A stretch of 64,000 bases of DNA, from positions 1 to 64,000 of the forward strand of contig CAZABP010000025.1 of NCBI GenBank assembly GCA_964483245.1, given 5' to 3'. The translations under genes were made by a program, and so were the position numbers. Source of the stretch: CAZABP01 sp964483245 (GTDB lineage Bacteria > Planctomycetota > UBA1135 > UBA2386). Every line of letters begins with the position of its first letter. Position 1 is the stretch's first letter. Shown here one piece after another: positions 17,181 through 28,124 of this stretch. The notes under the pieces were generated by a model. The model saw only the letters and a program-made list of their open reading frames with translations. It had not been told where the DNA came from and ran no database searches.

Positions 17181-17750
17181 ATGGTCAGCAGGTTCTGGGT
17201 CGCGGCGGGCGCCGCCGCGATGCTCGCGAGTTGCGGCAGCGTTGCCCTGCGCAGCGACGAAGCGTTGATCGCCGAGTCGGTCGAGCTGCAGGTGGACGCG
17301 AGCGGCAAGATCCTCGAAGTCGAGTACCACGTCACCCCGGAGATGGTCCCGCAGCCGGTGCGCGATGCGATGGACAAGCTGCACCCCGGCGGGCGCGCCA
17401 GCGGCGCCGAGAAGGAGTACGTCGGCAGCACGCTGTACTGGGAGCTGACGAAGACGATCGACGGCCGCGCGGTCGAAGCGATGTTCCTGCCGGATGGCAG
17501 GCTGCATCAGGAGGAGGTCGAGATCCCGGCCAGCGAAGTCCCGCAGGCGGCGCAGACGACGGCCCGCAACAGGCTCGGCGGCAACGTCGAGAAGTGGGAG
17601 GTCGTGCGCGACATGCAGCGCACGCCGTTCGAGTACCACGCCAAAGGCACGCGCAACGGCAAGAAGTACAAGCTGATGATCGGATCCGGCGGCGAGCTGC
17701 TCGGCTCGGTGCGCGAAGTGCCGGCCGAGATCGAGGTGCCGGATCGGTGA
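17181..17750 (+). CDS. Lipoprotein with PepSY-like repeats, unknown function
   Basis: 189 residues; signal peptide with lipobox MLASC at Cys18. The mature part reads as two PepSY-like alpha/beta units: VTPEMVPQPVRDAMDKLHPG followed by a YWELTKTIDGRAVEAMFLPDG-type hairpin, then ASEVPQAAQTTARNRLGG followed by a second hairpin. PepSY-like domains often sit in periplasmic inhibitors or sensors; no specific role is deducible. The start is well supported by CCAAGGAGG seven bases upstream, the strongest ribosome site in this region. It converges on the DUF255 gene, 10 bp away. Confidence 0.75.
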   Translation: MVSRFWVAAGAAAMLASCGSVALRSDEALIAESVELQVDASGKILEVEYHVTPEMVPQPVRDAMDKLHPGGRASGAEKEYVGSTLYWELTKTIDGRAVEAMFLPDGRLHQEEVEIPASEVPQAAQTTARNRLGGNVEKWEVVRDMQRTPFEYHAKGTRNGKKYKLMIGSGGELLGSVREVPAEIEVPDR

Positions 17751-17760
17751 CCCGCGCCGG

Positions 17761-19518
17761 CTACGGCTCGCTGGCGTGGCCGCGGCGCTCGACCTCGAGC
17801 TCCGTCATCTGCCGCAGCAGCTCGTCCGGATCCTGGATCGCGGCGTGCGTGGTCTTGCCGATGCTCAGATACGCCGTCGGCCGGTCCTGCACCGAGTAGC
17901 CGGAGCGGCCGAGCAGGATCGGATCGCTCTGCGGGTCGAGCGTCTGCACGATCCGCGACGGCACGTACGGCGTCAGCGATGCGCGCCGCAGCGCGTCGGT
18001 CGCGTCGTGTCCGCGCGGGCCGATGATCGTCACGAACAGCGGCGGGTAGAAGATCAGATCCACCGCGCGCCCGTAGCCGGCGACGTAGTACCCGTACTCC
18101 TTGTAGTCGCTGGCGAACGCTTCGAGCGTGCCGACGGCGGCGTCGTAGAACTCCGGCCGGCGCGACAGATACGACAGCCGCACCAGCGCCTCCGCCATGA
18201 CCGAGTTCTCGAGGATGCTGCGGTTGCGCCGTTGCATCGAGCCGCGTCCGCCGCCATCGCCACGGATGTCGTAGAACCCGCCGCCGGGTGCCGCCTGCCG
18301 TGAGATCGCGTGGTCGGCGATCTTCTCGGCCGGCAGCAGCAGATCGGCGTCGCCGGTGTGCTGCGAGGCATCGACGAGTGCGCGGATCAGATACGCCTCG
18401 TCGGTCAGCAGGTCCGGCAGGTGGTAGGTGCCGTCCCAGTAGTGGAACACGGTGCCGTCCCCTTCGAGCAGGTTCTCGAGCAGGAACTGCAGGGTGCGCA
18501 TCGCGTGCTCGCGCAGCTCCGGCCGGCCGAGCACGACCGCAGCCTTCAGCAGGCCGGAGACGGCCATCCCGTTCTGGTTGGTGTAGATCGTGCGGTCGAG
18601 CCGCGGCGGTGCGCGCCGGCGCCGACCCTCGAGGTCGAGCGCGTAGTAGTTCGCGTCGGCATCCTGCGAGCCGAAGAAGCAGCCGGTCTCCGGATCGCGC
18701 ATGAACTCCAGCATCCAGCGCACGATCCCCTCCGCCGTGCGCCGGTAGGCCGGCTGCCGGAACACCTGCGACGCCTCCAGGTAGCAGCGCAGGCGCGCGA
18801 CGTTGTTGTCGAGCACCTTCTCGTGGTCCGGCGTGCGCCAGTCCGGCGTGCGCGAGTAGCGGAAGAACCCGCCATCTACGATGTCGTGGATCGTCCCCTC
18901 CATCATCCGGTCCAACGTGACCGTCACGACCTCACGCATCCGCTCGTCGCCGCGCTTGACGACGTTGACCAGCGCGAAGTCGATCGCCTCGGGATGCGGG
19001 AACTTCGCGCTCTCGCCGAACCCACCGTGGCGGTGGTCGAACTTCTCGTAGATCGCATCCACGATGTCGTCGACCATGCGCTGGTTCAGCGGGGAGCTCG
19101 GCCGGCGCAGGTCCTTCTCCGCCTTGACCTGCAGCAGCTTCTGCACGCCGCGTTCGATCTCCTGCTTGTGCCGCGTGTAGTGCTCGGCGACGCGCCGCAA
19201 CTGCGCCAACAGCTCGGTCGAGGTCAGGAAGTTGTCGTTGCCGATCAGCTCACCGCCCGGCGTCAGGTACGCCAGCGTCGGCCAGCCGCCGGCGCCGTAG
19301 CGCTCGTTGACGTCCGGGCGCCGCTCGGCGTCGGCGCGGACCGGGAGGAACTTCGCACCGATCGCCTCGGCGACCTCCGGGTCGGCGAGCGTCGTCTGCA
19401 GCAGTTCCTTGCAGTGCGCGCACCATGGGGCGGTGATCAGCAGCAGGATCGGGCGATCCTGCTTGCGGGCTTGTTCGAACACCGAAGTGTCGAACTCCTG
19501 CCACTCGAGCTGGGCCAT
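17761..19518 (-). CDS. Thioredoxin/DUF255 domain protein (YyaL/SPATA20-like)
   Basis: 585 residues. An N-terminal DUF255 thioredoxin fold (about 1-130) carries the redox pair in APWCAHCKEL and the cis-Pro region GGWPTLAYL. The rest is an all-helical (alpha/alpha)6 barrel of the N-acylglucosamine-2-epimerase/cellobiose-epimerase type (KFPHPEAIDFAL, GGFFRYSRTPDW, LDNNVARLRCYLEA). Bacterial YyaL and human SPATA20 share this plan at 600-700 residues; this copy is slightly short at the C-terminus. Biochemical function is not established for the family. Confidence 0.85.
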   Translation of the reverse strand: MAQLEWQEFDTSVFEQARKQDRPILLLITAPWCAHCKELLQTTLADPEVAEAIGAKFLPVRADAERRPDVNERYGAGGWPTLAYLTPGGELIGNDNFLTSTELLAQLRRVAEHYTRHKQEIERGVQKLLQVKAEKDLRRPSSPLNQRMVDDIVDAIYEKFDHRHGGFGESAKFPHPEAIDFALVNVVKRGDERMREVVTVTLDRMMEGTIHDIVDGGFFRYSRTPDWRTPDHEKVLDNNVARLRCYLEASQVFRQPAYRRTAEGIVRWMLEFMRDPETGCFFGSQDADANYYALDLEGRRRRAPPRLDRTIYTNQNGMAVSGLLKAAVVLGRPELREHAMRTLQFLLENLLEGDGTVFHYWDGTYHLPDLLTDEAYLIRALVDASQHTGDADLLLPAEKIADHAISRQAAPGGGFYDIRGDGGGRGSMQRRNRSILENSVMAEALVRLSYLSRRPEFYDAAVGTLEAFASDYKEYGYYVAGYGRAVDLIFYPPLFVTIIGPRGHDATDALRRASLTPYVPSRIVQTLDPQSDPILLGRSGYSVQDRPTAYLSIGKTTHAAIQDPDELLRQMTELEVERRGHASEP

Positions 19519-19554
19519 CGGTCGGTTTCGGCCTCCGCGTGGACTGATCGACGT

Positions 19555-20067
19555 TCAGGCGCCGCCGGTTGAGCCGCGGGGCTGCTCCGGCTCGTCGGCG
19601 TCGACCGGACCGAGGTCCGGCAGGTCGTGGAACGGGCCGGTGGCACGGCCGCGCGCGGCTGGCTGCGCCGGTCGCGCCGCCGGGCTGAACGCCACGCGCG
19701 GAGCGTCGGCCCACAGCCCCTCGAGGTCGTAGAACGACCGCGATTCCGCCTCGAACAGGTGCACGACGACCTCGTCGAAGTCGATCAGCACCCACTGCGA
19801 TCTGCCCTCGGTGCCGGCCGCGTTGCGGCGCAGGCGTCCCTGTTGCTTCATAGACAGGCTCAGTTGATCCGCCATGGCGTGGGCGTGCCTTGCATTGCGC
19901 GCACTCGCGATCACGAAGTAGTCCGCGATGACCAGCGGACCGGAGATGTCGAGGATCGTGATCTGCTCGGCCTGCAGGTCGTGCAACAGCTGCGCCACCT
20001 CGAGGGCGAACGCGCGGGAAGCGGAGAGATCGTGGCGTGGGGCGACCGAAGGCTTCGCTGTTCTCAA
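19555..20067 (-). CDS. rsfS: Ribosomal silencing factor RsfS
   Basis: Binds uL14 of the large ribosomal subunit and blocks subunit joining when nutrients are low. 170 residues: the family core spans about 15-125 ([19 protein letters not shown], then [21 protein letters not shown]), followed by a ~45-residue Pro/Ala-rich tail not found in E. coli RsfS. The start is uncertain: the longest frame begins with TTG 20067 and no ATG precedes the core. It follows the pyrophosphatase gene, 79 bp downstream on the same strand. Confidence 0.88.
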   Translation of the reverse strand: MRTAKPSVAPRHDLSASRAFALEVAQLLHDLQAEQITILDISGPLVIADYFVIASARNARHAHAMADQLSLSMKQQGRLRRNAAGTEGRSQWVLIDFDEVVVHLFEAESRSFYDLEGLWADAPRVAFSPAARPAQPAARGRATGPFHDLPDLGPVDADEPEQPRGSTGGA

Positions 20068-20146
20068 GGTGCGCGGAGGATAACCCAGCCCACCAGACGT
20101 GGGCAGGCCCCCGCGACGGTCGTCAGCCGCTGCTGCTGCCGGCCGT

Positions 20147-22204
<2,058 letters not shown>

Positions 22205-22320
22205 GACGCGCTCGGATTGCGAAGAGGCTGGTCAGCGCGACCAGAAGGGCGGGGGACCATAGCGGCGCGGTACGGGCCGGACAACGATTCCGCGCGCCCG
22301 CGGGCGCGCCGGCCTGCACG

Positions 22321-23067
22321 TCAGTCGGCCGGCGGCGGCAGCGGCGGTTCCTGGATCGTCGGGGGCGTCGGCGGGGGCGTCGGCAGCGGTGTGCTCGCGG
22401 CTGCCGGCGGCTCGGCCCGGGCGCGTGGATTGACGTAGGTCTCCGACTCGAGCACCAGCCGCGCGAGCCGCCGGCGGCGGCGCAGCCGCAGCCAGAGCCA
22501 CAACGCGGCGACGGCGCCGGCGACGAGCGTGCCGATCAACACGCTGCGTTCGGCGCGCACGATCGTGTCGATCGTCGAGTCGATGAACGGACCGGTCACG
22601 TAGCCGATCCACACGAGCAGCGGTGCGCTGACGGTGATCCCGGCGAGGTCGAGCAGCAGGAACCGCTTCAGGCTCATGCGCATCGTGCCGGCGGTGAAGA
22701 ACGCGACGACGCGGATCCCGGGGATGAACCGCGCGACGATGATCACGAGGTCGCCACGCCGCCGGAACCAGACGTCGAACTTCGCCAGCCGCCGTGGATT
22801 GACGATCATCCGCAACCAACGGATGCGCAGCAGCCGCGCGCCGAACACGCGTCCGAGCAGGAACGGGACCGCGTCGCCGAGCAGGATCGCCGCGCCGCAG
22901 ACGCCGATCATCGCCGGCAGGTCGGCGTGCCCCTTGAAGCAGACGTAGCCGGCGGCGACGAGCACGAGCTCTTCCGGCAACGGCAGCCCGAGCCCGCACA
23001 GCACGAACACGACCGCGACGCTCGGATACGGCAGCTTCGTGAACGTCTCGACCAGCCAGTCGAACAT
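22321..23067 (-). CDS. DedA-family membrane protein
   Basis: 248 residues. The DedA (SNARE-associated/VTT) domain runs from about 10 to 175: GLPLPEELVLVAAG, then the hallmark RFIPGIRVVAFFTAGTMRM (family consensus F/Y-x-R-x2-P-x-x-R). Bacterial DedA proteins include undecaprenyl-phosphate and other lipid flippases. A basic segment LRLRRRRR and a Pro-rich cytoplasmic tail follow the last membrane helix. ATG 23067 begins 2 bp after the previous stop, so it is the last gene of a four-gene operon headed by an ABC ATPase. Confidence 0.85.
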   Translation of the reverse strand: MFDWLVETFTKLPYPSVAVVFVLCGLGLPLPEELVLVAAGYVCFKGHADLPAMIGVCGAAILLGDAVPFLLGRVFGARLLRIRWLRMIVNPRRLAKFDVWFRRRGDLVIIVARFIPGIRVVAFFTAGTMRMSLKRFLLLDLAGITVSAPLLVWIGYVTGPFIDSTIDTIVRAERSVLIGTLVAGAVAALWLWLRLRRRRRLARLVLESETYVNPRARAEPPAAASTPLPTPPPTPPTIQEPPLPPPAD

Positions 23068-23069
23068 CG

Positions 23070-23867
23070 CTACCTCGGCGCCAGCAGCGGCACGAGATCC
23101 TGCAGCCGCGGGTCGGCGCGCAGCAGCGCAGGATCGAGGGTCGGATCGCCGTCCAGCGCGCGGGCGACCAGCGCGAGGCTGGCCAGCCACTCGGCGGCGT
23201 TGGCGGCATCGCGCGCTGCGGCGAACCGCCGCCGCGCCTCGTCGACCAGCGCGCGCGCACGCACGCGGTCGCCGGTGCGCAGCGCGCCGGCGATCAGCCG
23301 CAACGACAGCCACGCGCGTCGTTCGCCGAGCAGCACGCGCGCCACGTCCTGCGGTGGGAGTGCCTCGATTGCGCGCGCGAGCAGGGCGTCGGCGGCGTCG
23401 CTCGGATCCTGGGCGAACCGCGCGCGCCACAGTTCGGCGAGCTGCGGGTCCTGTTCGGTGCGGATCGTCACCAGGGACGCCATCGCGCCGAGCAGGCGGT
23501 CGGCGCCGTCGGGGTCGCGCGGCAGCGCCTGTTCGAGCAGGTCGAGGCCGGCCAGCAGCAGCGCGAACGCGCGCTCCGGCCCGTCCGCCTGCAGCGACGC
23601 ATCGAACGCGAGCTTGGCGGCGAAGTGGATGTGCCCGTCGGTCCAGCGCGGCAGCAGGTCGAGCAGCCAGCGTCCCTGCGCGGCGTAGGCCGCCGGCGAA
23701 CCTTCGTGCGCGGTCGCCGCGAGGCTGCTCCACAGCACCGGCAGCAACAGCGGGCGCGCGGCGGCGCGCGCGAGCAACGCCGGCTCGCGCGGCGCGCCCT
23801 CCGCGACCGCCACCGCGCCGAGCCAACCGAGTGCCAGCCCGGCGCCGAGCAGCAGGGTGCGGGTCAT
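23070..23867 (-). CDS. Exported helical protein of unknown function in ABC operon
   Basis: 265 residues, beginning with a signal-like segment MTRTLLLGAGLALGWLGAVAVA. The remainder is almost entirely alpha-helical with Ala/Leu/Arg-rich pairs of helices (LLLAGLDLLEQAL, DALLARAIEALP, RVRARALVDEARRRF), which suggests a TPR-like solenoid. No family recognised. It overlaps the upstream membrane-protein gene by 4 bp and precedes DedA by 2 bp, so it probably works with them at the envelope. Confidence 0.6.
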   Translation of the reverse strand: MTRTLLLGAGLALGWLGAVAVAEGAPREPALLARAAARPLLLPVLWSSLAATAHEGSPAAYAAQGRWLLDLLPRWTDGHIHFAAKLAFDASLQADGPERAFALLLAGLDLLEQALPRDPDGADRLLGAMASLVTIRTEQDPQLAELWRARFAQDPSDAADALLARAIEALPPQDVARVLLGERRAWLSLRLIAGALRTGDRVRARALVDEARRRFAAARDAANAAEWLASLALVARALDGDPTLDPALLRADPRLQDLVPLLAPR

Positions 23868-24886
23868 GCCAGCCGCCGCTGAAGGAGCCAGACGGCGAGG
23901 AGCGGCGCGGTCATCGCGCAGAAGACACCCCATAGCAGCAGGGTGGTCAACGGTTCGGCGCCGAGCCAGCGGCCGGAGGCGAGCGCGCGCATTCCCTCCG
24001 ACATCGGTGAGCGGCCGGGCGCGAACGCGGCCGCGAGCAACAGCAGCAGCCAGGTGAGGTGCAGCAGCGGCAACGACAACCGCCGGCGCAACAGCCAGAC
24101 ACATGCGGCACACCCGACCGCCGGCAACAGCCATTGCAGCGCGGCGAGCGCGGCGTTCCAGCCGGCGGCGTGTGCCGCGCCGGTCACGGCGCGCAGGCTG
24201 CCGGGCGGGAACCACAGCGCGAGTCCCGGCTCCGGCAACCGTTCGAGCCGGACCTCCGTCGTGCCGGCCGGCAGCGGCAGTTCGACCGGGGCATCGTTGC
24301 CGTGGATCTGCAGCGGCGTGTCGAGCAGCGCGGCTGCGCCGGCATGGACCTGGATCCGTGCCGGCTGCAGATCGCCGGACGACGGCAGCAGCGCGCGCGG
24401 GTGCAGCCGCAGACCGCGCGTTCCGTCGGGGAGCTGCGACAGCTCGAGGTGGGTGCGCTGCTGGTCCAGGTACTCACCGTTGCGCGGGGTCAGCGGCACC
24501 TCGGCATGCGCAGGCGGGGGCGCGGCGCCGCGCCAGCCGAGCGCCAGACTGAACAGCAGGCCGAGCAATGCCAGCCCAGCCGCGGCCAGCAGCAGATGCA
24601 CCGCGAACGCAGCCGCGGCGCGCGCGCTCTCGCCCGGGATCCGCTCGAGCCAGGCGGCGCCTGCGCGCTCGCGCCCGAACGTCGGCCAGGAGTCGAGCAG
24701 CAGCGCGCCGGTCAGCGCGCACCAGATCGCGGCCGGGACGTGCAGCCACAGTGCGAGCGGTGCGCCCTCGGCTTCCGGCACCGTGTCGAGCAGGAACGGC
24801 AGCAGCAGCGTCAGCGCCGCGACCGGGACGAACCAGCGCGCCAGGCGCAGCGCGGCCGGTCGCAGCGCGAGCCAGAACCCGTTCAT
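23864..24886 (-). CDS. Putative ABC-2-like membrane subunit
   Basis: 340 residues. Hydrophobic segments near 20-45, 55-75 and 100-125, then a ~110-residue soluble beta-rich extracellular part (about 135-245), then segments near 255-275, 285-300 and 320-335. This topology, with its immediate coupling to an ABC ATPase (start ATG 24886 overlaps that stop), fits an ABC-2 type permease. Sequence motifs alone do not prove it. A frame extension upstream to 24916 lies inside the ATPase gene and is unlikely. Confidence 0.6.
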   Translation of the reverse strand: MNGFWLALRPAALRLARWFVPVAALTLLLPFLLDTVPEAEGAPLALWLHVPAAIWCALTGALLLDSWPTFGRERAGAAWLERIPGESARAAAAFAVHLLLAAAGLALLGLLFSLALGWRGAAPPPAHAEVPLTPRNGEYLDQQRTHLELSQLPDGTRGLRLHPRALLPSSGDLQPARIQVHAGAAALLDTPLQIHGNDAPVELPLPAGTTEVRLERLPEPGLALWFPPGSLRAVTGAAHAAGWNAALAALQWLLPAVGCAACVWLLRRRLSLPLLHLTWLLLLLAAAFAPGRSPMSEGMRALASGRWLGAEPLTTLLLWGVFCAMTAPLLAVWLLQRRLA

Positions 24887-25722
24887 CCGGCTGCCGTGCC
24901 GCGGGCGCGGAACCATTCGTACAGATGGCGGCGCGCCGGTCGGCTGTGGCGCAGCTCGGCCCCGGCGGCGGTGATCTGGCGGACCAGCTCGGCGGGCAGC
25001 CGGTCACTGCCGCCGCGGAACTCGAGCTGCCAACCATCGCCGGCCAGCAGCTCGTCGAGAGTCCCCTGCGCGGCGACGGTGCCCTGTTCGAGCAGGCAGA
25101 CGCGGTCGCAGACCTGCTCGACTTCGTCGAGGTGGTGCGAGGCGAGCAGGATCGCGGTCCCGGCGGCGCGTCGTTCGCGCAGCAGCTCGATCAGGCGCAG
25201 CGAACCGGAGGGATCGATGCCCGCAGTCGGCTCGTCGAGCAGCAGGATCCGGGGCTCGGTCAGCAGCGCGGCGGCGACCGCGAGGCGACGGCGCATGCCG
25301 GTGCTGTAGGTCCGGTGCATGCGGTCGGCGGCGGACGTCAGCTCGAGCGAGACGAGCAGCTCGTCGGCGCGCCGGCGCACGACTCCGGCCGGCAGGCCCT
25401 GCAGGGCGCCGACGGCGCGCAGCAGCTCGCGGCCGGTCAGGCGCGGGAGCGGGAGCGGTCCTTCCGGCGCGAAGCCGACCTGCGGGACGAGCTCGCGCGC
25501 GTGCGCCGGAAGCCCGAGCAGTGTCGCGGTGCCCTGCTGCGGACGCAGCTCGCCGGACAGGATCCGCAGCAGAGTGGTCTTGCCAGAGCCGTTCGGGCCG
25601 AGCAGCCCGACGACTTCGCCCGGATCGACCCGCAGGTCGATCGCGCGCAGGGCTTCGACCGCGGGCTGTCGCCAGCGTGCCGGAAAGCGCAGGGAGACAG
25701 CGCGCACGTCGATCGCTGGCAT
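24883..25722 (-). CDS. ABC transporter ATP-binding protein
   Basis: 279 residues of the single-domain type. Walker A GPNGSGKTT (about 40-48), signature YSTGMRRRL, Walker B ILLLDEP, D-loop and switch His in LLASHHLDEVEQV are all intact, so it should be an active ATPase. The short signature variant STGMRRR is common in the ABC-2 export and daunorubicin-type group. It is the first gene of an operon with a membrane partner, a helical exported protein and DedA. It diverges from the FHA gene across a ~98-bp shared upstream region. Confidence 0.9.
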   Translation of the reverse strand: MPAIDVRAVSLRFPARWRQPAVEALRAIDLRVDPGEVVGLLGPNGSGKTTLLRILSGELRPQQGTATLLGLPAHARELVPQVGFAPEGPLPLPRLTGRELLRAVGALQGLPAGVVRRRADELLVSLELTSAADRMHRTYSTGMRRRLAVAAALLTEPRILLLDEPTAGIDPSGSLRLIELLRERRAAGTAILLASHHLDEVEQVCDRVCLLEQGTVAAQGTLDELLAGDGWQLEFRGGSDRLPAELVRQITAAGAELRHSRPARRHLYEWFRARGTAAG

Positions 25723-25820
25723 CGCCGCGCGGATGCTATCTTGCGGCCCGGTATGCGTCGTGCAGGGAATGTCCGGCTTCGCCCGCCCGTGCGCCGGGCC
25801 ATGCAGCGCGGGTGCGCGCG

Positions 25821-26495
25821 ATGACCGGATTCCTCGTGTTGCCGGATGGCAGCCGCGTGCCGGTCTGGAACGGGATGGTCATCGGGCGCACGACGCCGAG
25901 CGACGTCGTCGTGCAGGACGGGAAGATCTCGCGCCGGCATGCCCGGCTGTTGGTCAGCCACGGCGTCGTCGAACTCGAGGATCTCGGCTCGAGCAACGGC
26001 ACGATGCTGAACGGCAAGCAGATCAGCCGCCGCGTCGTGCGTGACGGGGATCGGATCCAGGTCGGCACCAGCGAGCTCGCATATCTCGAGGCGCAGGCGG
26101 AAACCCCGGTGGCGAGACCGGCGCCCGTGCGCGAGCAGGGGATGCCGAAGCCGGCGCCGGCCGCGGCCGCGCCGCCGCCGAGCGCGCCAGCGCCGGACGT
26201 TCCGCCGCCGAGCGCGCCGGCGTCCGGATTCGAGGTGCTCGAGTTCGCCGACGAAGAAGTCGTGACCGTGCGGCAGCGCACCGAGCCCGCGCCGCGCGCA
26301 GCTCCCGCGAGTCCCGGCGCGATCCAGGCGCGCGCACCTGGCAAGGTGCTGCAGTTCCGCAAGGTCGAAGACCGGCGCGGGCTGTTCGGCGACGACCTGC
26401 GCCAGATGCCACCGCTCGTGCGCCTGCTGATCGGTCTGCTCGCGGTTGGCGCGATGGTCGGCGCGGCCTGGCTCGCGGCGAACCTGGTCGGCTGA
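25821..26495 (+). CDS. FHA-domain membrane-anchored protein
   Basis: 224 residues. An N-terminal FHA domain (about 1-90) has the phosphothreonine-binding signature: IGR, then KISRRHARLL, then LGSSNGTMLNGK. A Pro/Ala linker with a near-repeat PPPSAPA follows (about 110-145), then an acidic stretch FEVLEFADEEVV, and one C-terminal membrane helix LIGLLAVGAMVGAAWLAA. The plan suggests a cytoplasmic phosphopeptide sensor tethered to the membrane. A Ser/Thr kinase partner is not in the window. Confidence 0.85.
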   Translation: MTGFLVLPDGSRVPVWNGMVIGRTTPSDVVVQDGKISRRHARLLVSHGVVELEDLGSSNGTMLNGKQISRRVVRDGDRIQVGTSELAYLEAQAETPVARPAPVREQGMPKPAPAAAAPPPSAPAPDVPPPSAPASGFEVLEFADEEVVTVRQRTEPAPRAAPASPGAIQARAPGKVLQFRKVEDRRGLFGDDLRQMPPLVRLLIGLLAVGAMVGAAWLAANLVG

Positions 26496-26500
26496 TCCTG

Positions 26501-26517
26501 TTGGGGTCTGACCCCAA
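26501..26517. repeat. GGGGTCTGACCCC palindrome, left of pseudogene
   Basis: TTGGGGTCTGACCCCAA, a 17-bp palindrome with one-base centre, immediately after the FHA gene and abutting the end of the decayed membrane-protein gene. Confidence 0.75.
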
Positions 26518-26518
26518 G

Positions 26519-26922
26519 AGTCGCGCCAGAATGGCAGAGAGCTGCGTCGCGTGTCCGAGGCCACCGCCAGCGAGCAGCCAGCGAGCGAGCAGATAGCTGA
26601 GCGACGCGAGCAGGCCATAGAACGCGCCGTAGGTCAGCGATGCCGCCAGCGGACCGTGCTCACTCGCCAGCACGTAGAACGGCACGTCGAGTTACGGCGA
26701 GAACCAGGTCTGCCGCATCGCCGGCGCGACGTCGAAGCCCCAGCGCTGCTCGAGCAACGCGAACGGGTTGTAGTAGTGGTAGTTCAGCAGGTCCCAGCTC
26801 TGGTCCTGGCCGAGCTGGAGCGCCAGCAACACGCCCAGCAGCGGTCCGGCAAGGAACGCCACGAGCAGTTCGCGCAGACGGAGCACCGGCGGGAACGTGG
26901 GGGCTGGCGGCGGCGCTCGCAT
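26519..26922 (-). pseudogene. Remnant of a polytopic membrane protein gene (internal deletion plus stop)
   Basis: Reading down from 26922: MRAPPPAPTFPPVLRLRE, a membrane helix LLVAFLAGPLLGVLLALQL, then DLLNYHYYNPFALLEQRWG, the kind of N-terminal loop seen in large bacterial membrane glycosyltransferase-like proteins. After WFSP comes TAA (26692-26694). In the same frame a new hydrophobic stretch, SLTYGAFYGLLASLSYLLARWLL, looks like the C-terminal helix. The several hundred residues expected between are missing, so the gene is a wreck, not a short protein. Both flanks carry GGGGTCTGACCCC palindromes. Confidence 0.7.
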
Positions 26923-26958
26923 CGCGCGGCCATAGCCAACCGCGTGCCGTTGGCACGA

Positions 26959-26984
26959 TTGGGGTCTGACCCCTTTCTTGCCAC
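26959..26984. repeat. GGGGTCTGACCCC palindrome with TTTCTTGCCACG tail
   Basis: GGGGTCTGACCCC (26961-26973) followed by TTTCTTGCCACG, the same extended unit as at 41-65. It sits at the stop of the next gene and on the other side of the membrane-protein remnant. Confidence 0.75.
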
Positions 26985-26991
26985 GCGCGGC

Positions 26992-28092
26992 TCAGCCGAG
27001 CGAGCGCCAGATCCCGAGCAGCTTCTCTCCGCCGACGTCCCACGAGAACGATCGCGCGCGGGCGATCCGGTCGCTGCGCGCAGGGTCCTCGAACCCGAGC
27101 GACAGTGCGGCGCGCATCGCTCGGGACCAGGCGCTGGCGTCCTCGGCCGGCAGCACGGTGCCGGTCGTACCGACCACCTCAGGCAGCGCGCCGCGATCGC
27201 TGACCAGCACCGGACGACCGGCGGCGAGGCCTTCGAGCGCGGCAAGACCGAATCCCTCTTCCAGCGAGGGCACGAGCACCGCTGCGGCTCCGGCGTACAG
27301 CGTGCCGAGCCGCGCGTCGTCGACCTCGTCCAGGAAGTCCACGTGCGGCGTCAGCTCGAGCATCGCCGCCCGTTCCGCCAGCTCGCGCCGCATGCCACGG
27401 TCGGCGCCAGCGAACAGCAGCCGCGGCGGTGGCTCGTCGCCATCCGGCCAACCTTCGATCAGCTGCGCGAGTGCCGACAGCAGCAGCAGCGGGTTCTTGC
27501 GCGGTTCGAGATGGCCGACGTGCAGGAAGTACGGCGGATCGAACCCCGGCTTGCGCGCGATCCCGAGCAGCGCGGGCGCGACCGCGTTCGGAATCACGGT
27601 CAGCGGCGGCAACAGGCCGCCGAGCGCCGTGCGCAGCGTGTGCGCGGTGTGCTCACTCGGCACGACGACGTGCGCGACGCGGCGCATCGCGAGGCGCAGC
27701 AGCCGCTTCGTCACCCACACCGGGCGCCGCCGGTGCGGCCCGAGATCGCGCAGATCGTGCACGGTCAGCACGACCGGGCACGGCAGCCGGCGCGGGACCG
27801 GAAGCAGTCCGAGGTCGAGCACCGTGGCGCCGATCTCGGCCAGCAGTTTCGGCAGCACCCGCCGCTCGGCCAGCGCGCGGCGCCAGGTCGGCCCGGGCGG
27901 AATCTCGACCGGCAGCCAGCGCACGCCGGATGGAGCGTCGTCGAACGTGACGCCCGGCCGGTGCAGCACCGTCACCGCCTCGCCGGCTTCCAGCCGCGGC
28001 GCGATCGCCGCGAGCAGGTGCAGCAGGCGCCGGTTCGCCCCGGAAGGCTGACCATCGAGCAACCAACCGGCGACAGCGGCGTGCAGTCTCAC
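26992..28092 (-). CDS. GT4-family glycosyltransferase (third of cluster)
   Basis: 366 residues, GT-B fold. Donor-domain motifs are clear: FLHVGHLEPRKNPLLLL and the EX7E motif in PSLEEGFGLAALEGLA; HDLRDLGPHRRR and VVPSEHTAHTL occur in the acceptor half. The most plausible start is GTG 28092 (VRLHAAVAGWLLDGQ), which places the first beta strand at the N-terminus; the frame upstream of it has no domain character. It follows the next GT4 gene by about 32 bp in the same direction. Confidence 0.85.
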   Translation of the reverse strand: MRLHAAVAGWLLDGQPSGANRRLLHLLAAIAPRLEAGEAVTVLHRPGVTFDDAPSGVRWLPVEIPPGPTWRRALAERRVLPKLLAEIGATVLDLGLLPVPRRLPCPVVLTVHDLRDLGPHRRRPVWVTKRLLRLAMRRVAHVVVPSEHTAHTLRTALGGLLPPLTVIPNAVAPALLGIARKPGFDPPYFLHVGHLEPRKNPLLLLSALAQLIEGWPDGDEPPPRLLFAGADRGMRRELAERAAMLELTPHVDFLDEVDDARLGTLYAGAAAVLVPSLEEGFGLAALEGLAAGRPVLVSDRGALPEVVGTTGTVLPAEDASAWSRAMRAALSLGFEDPARSDRIARARSFSWDVGGEKLLGIWRSLG

Positions 28093-28124
28093 CGGCTCGC
28101 AGCCTCGGTCATGCGGCGCGAAGC

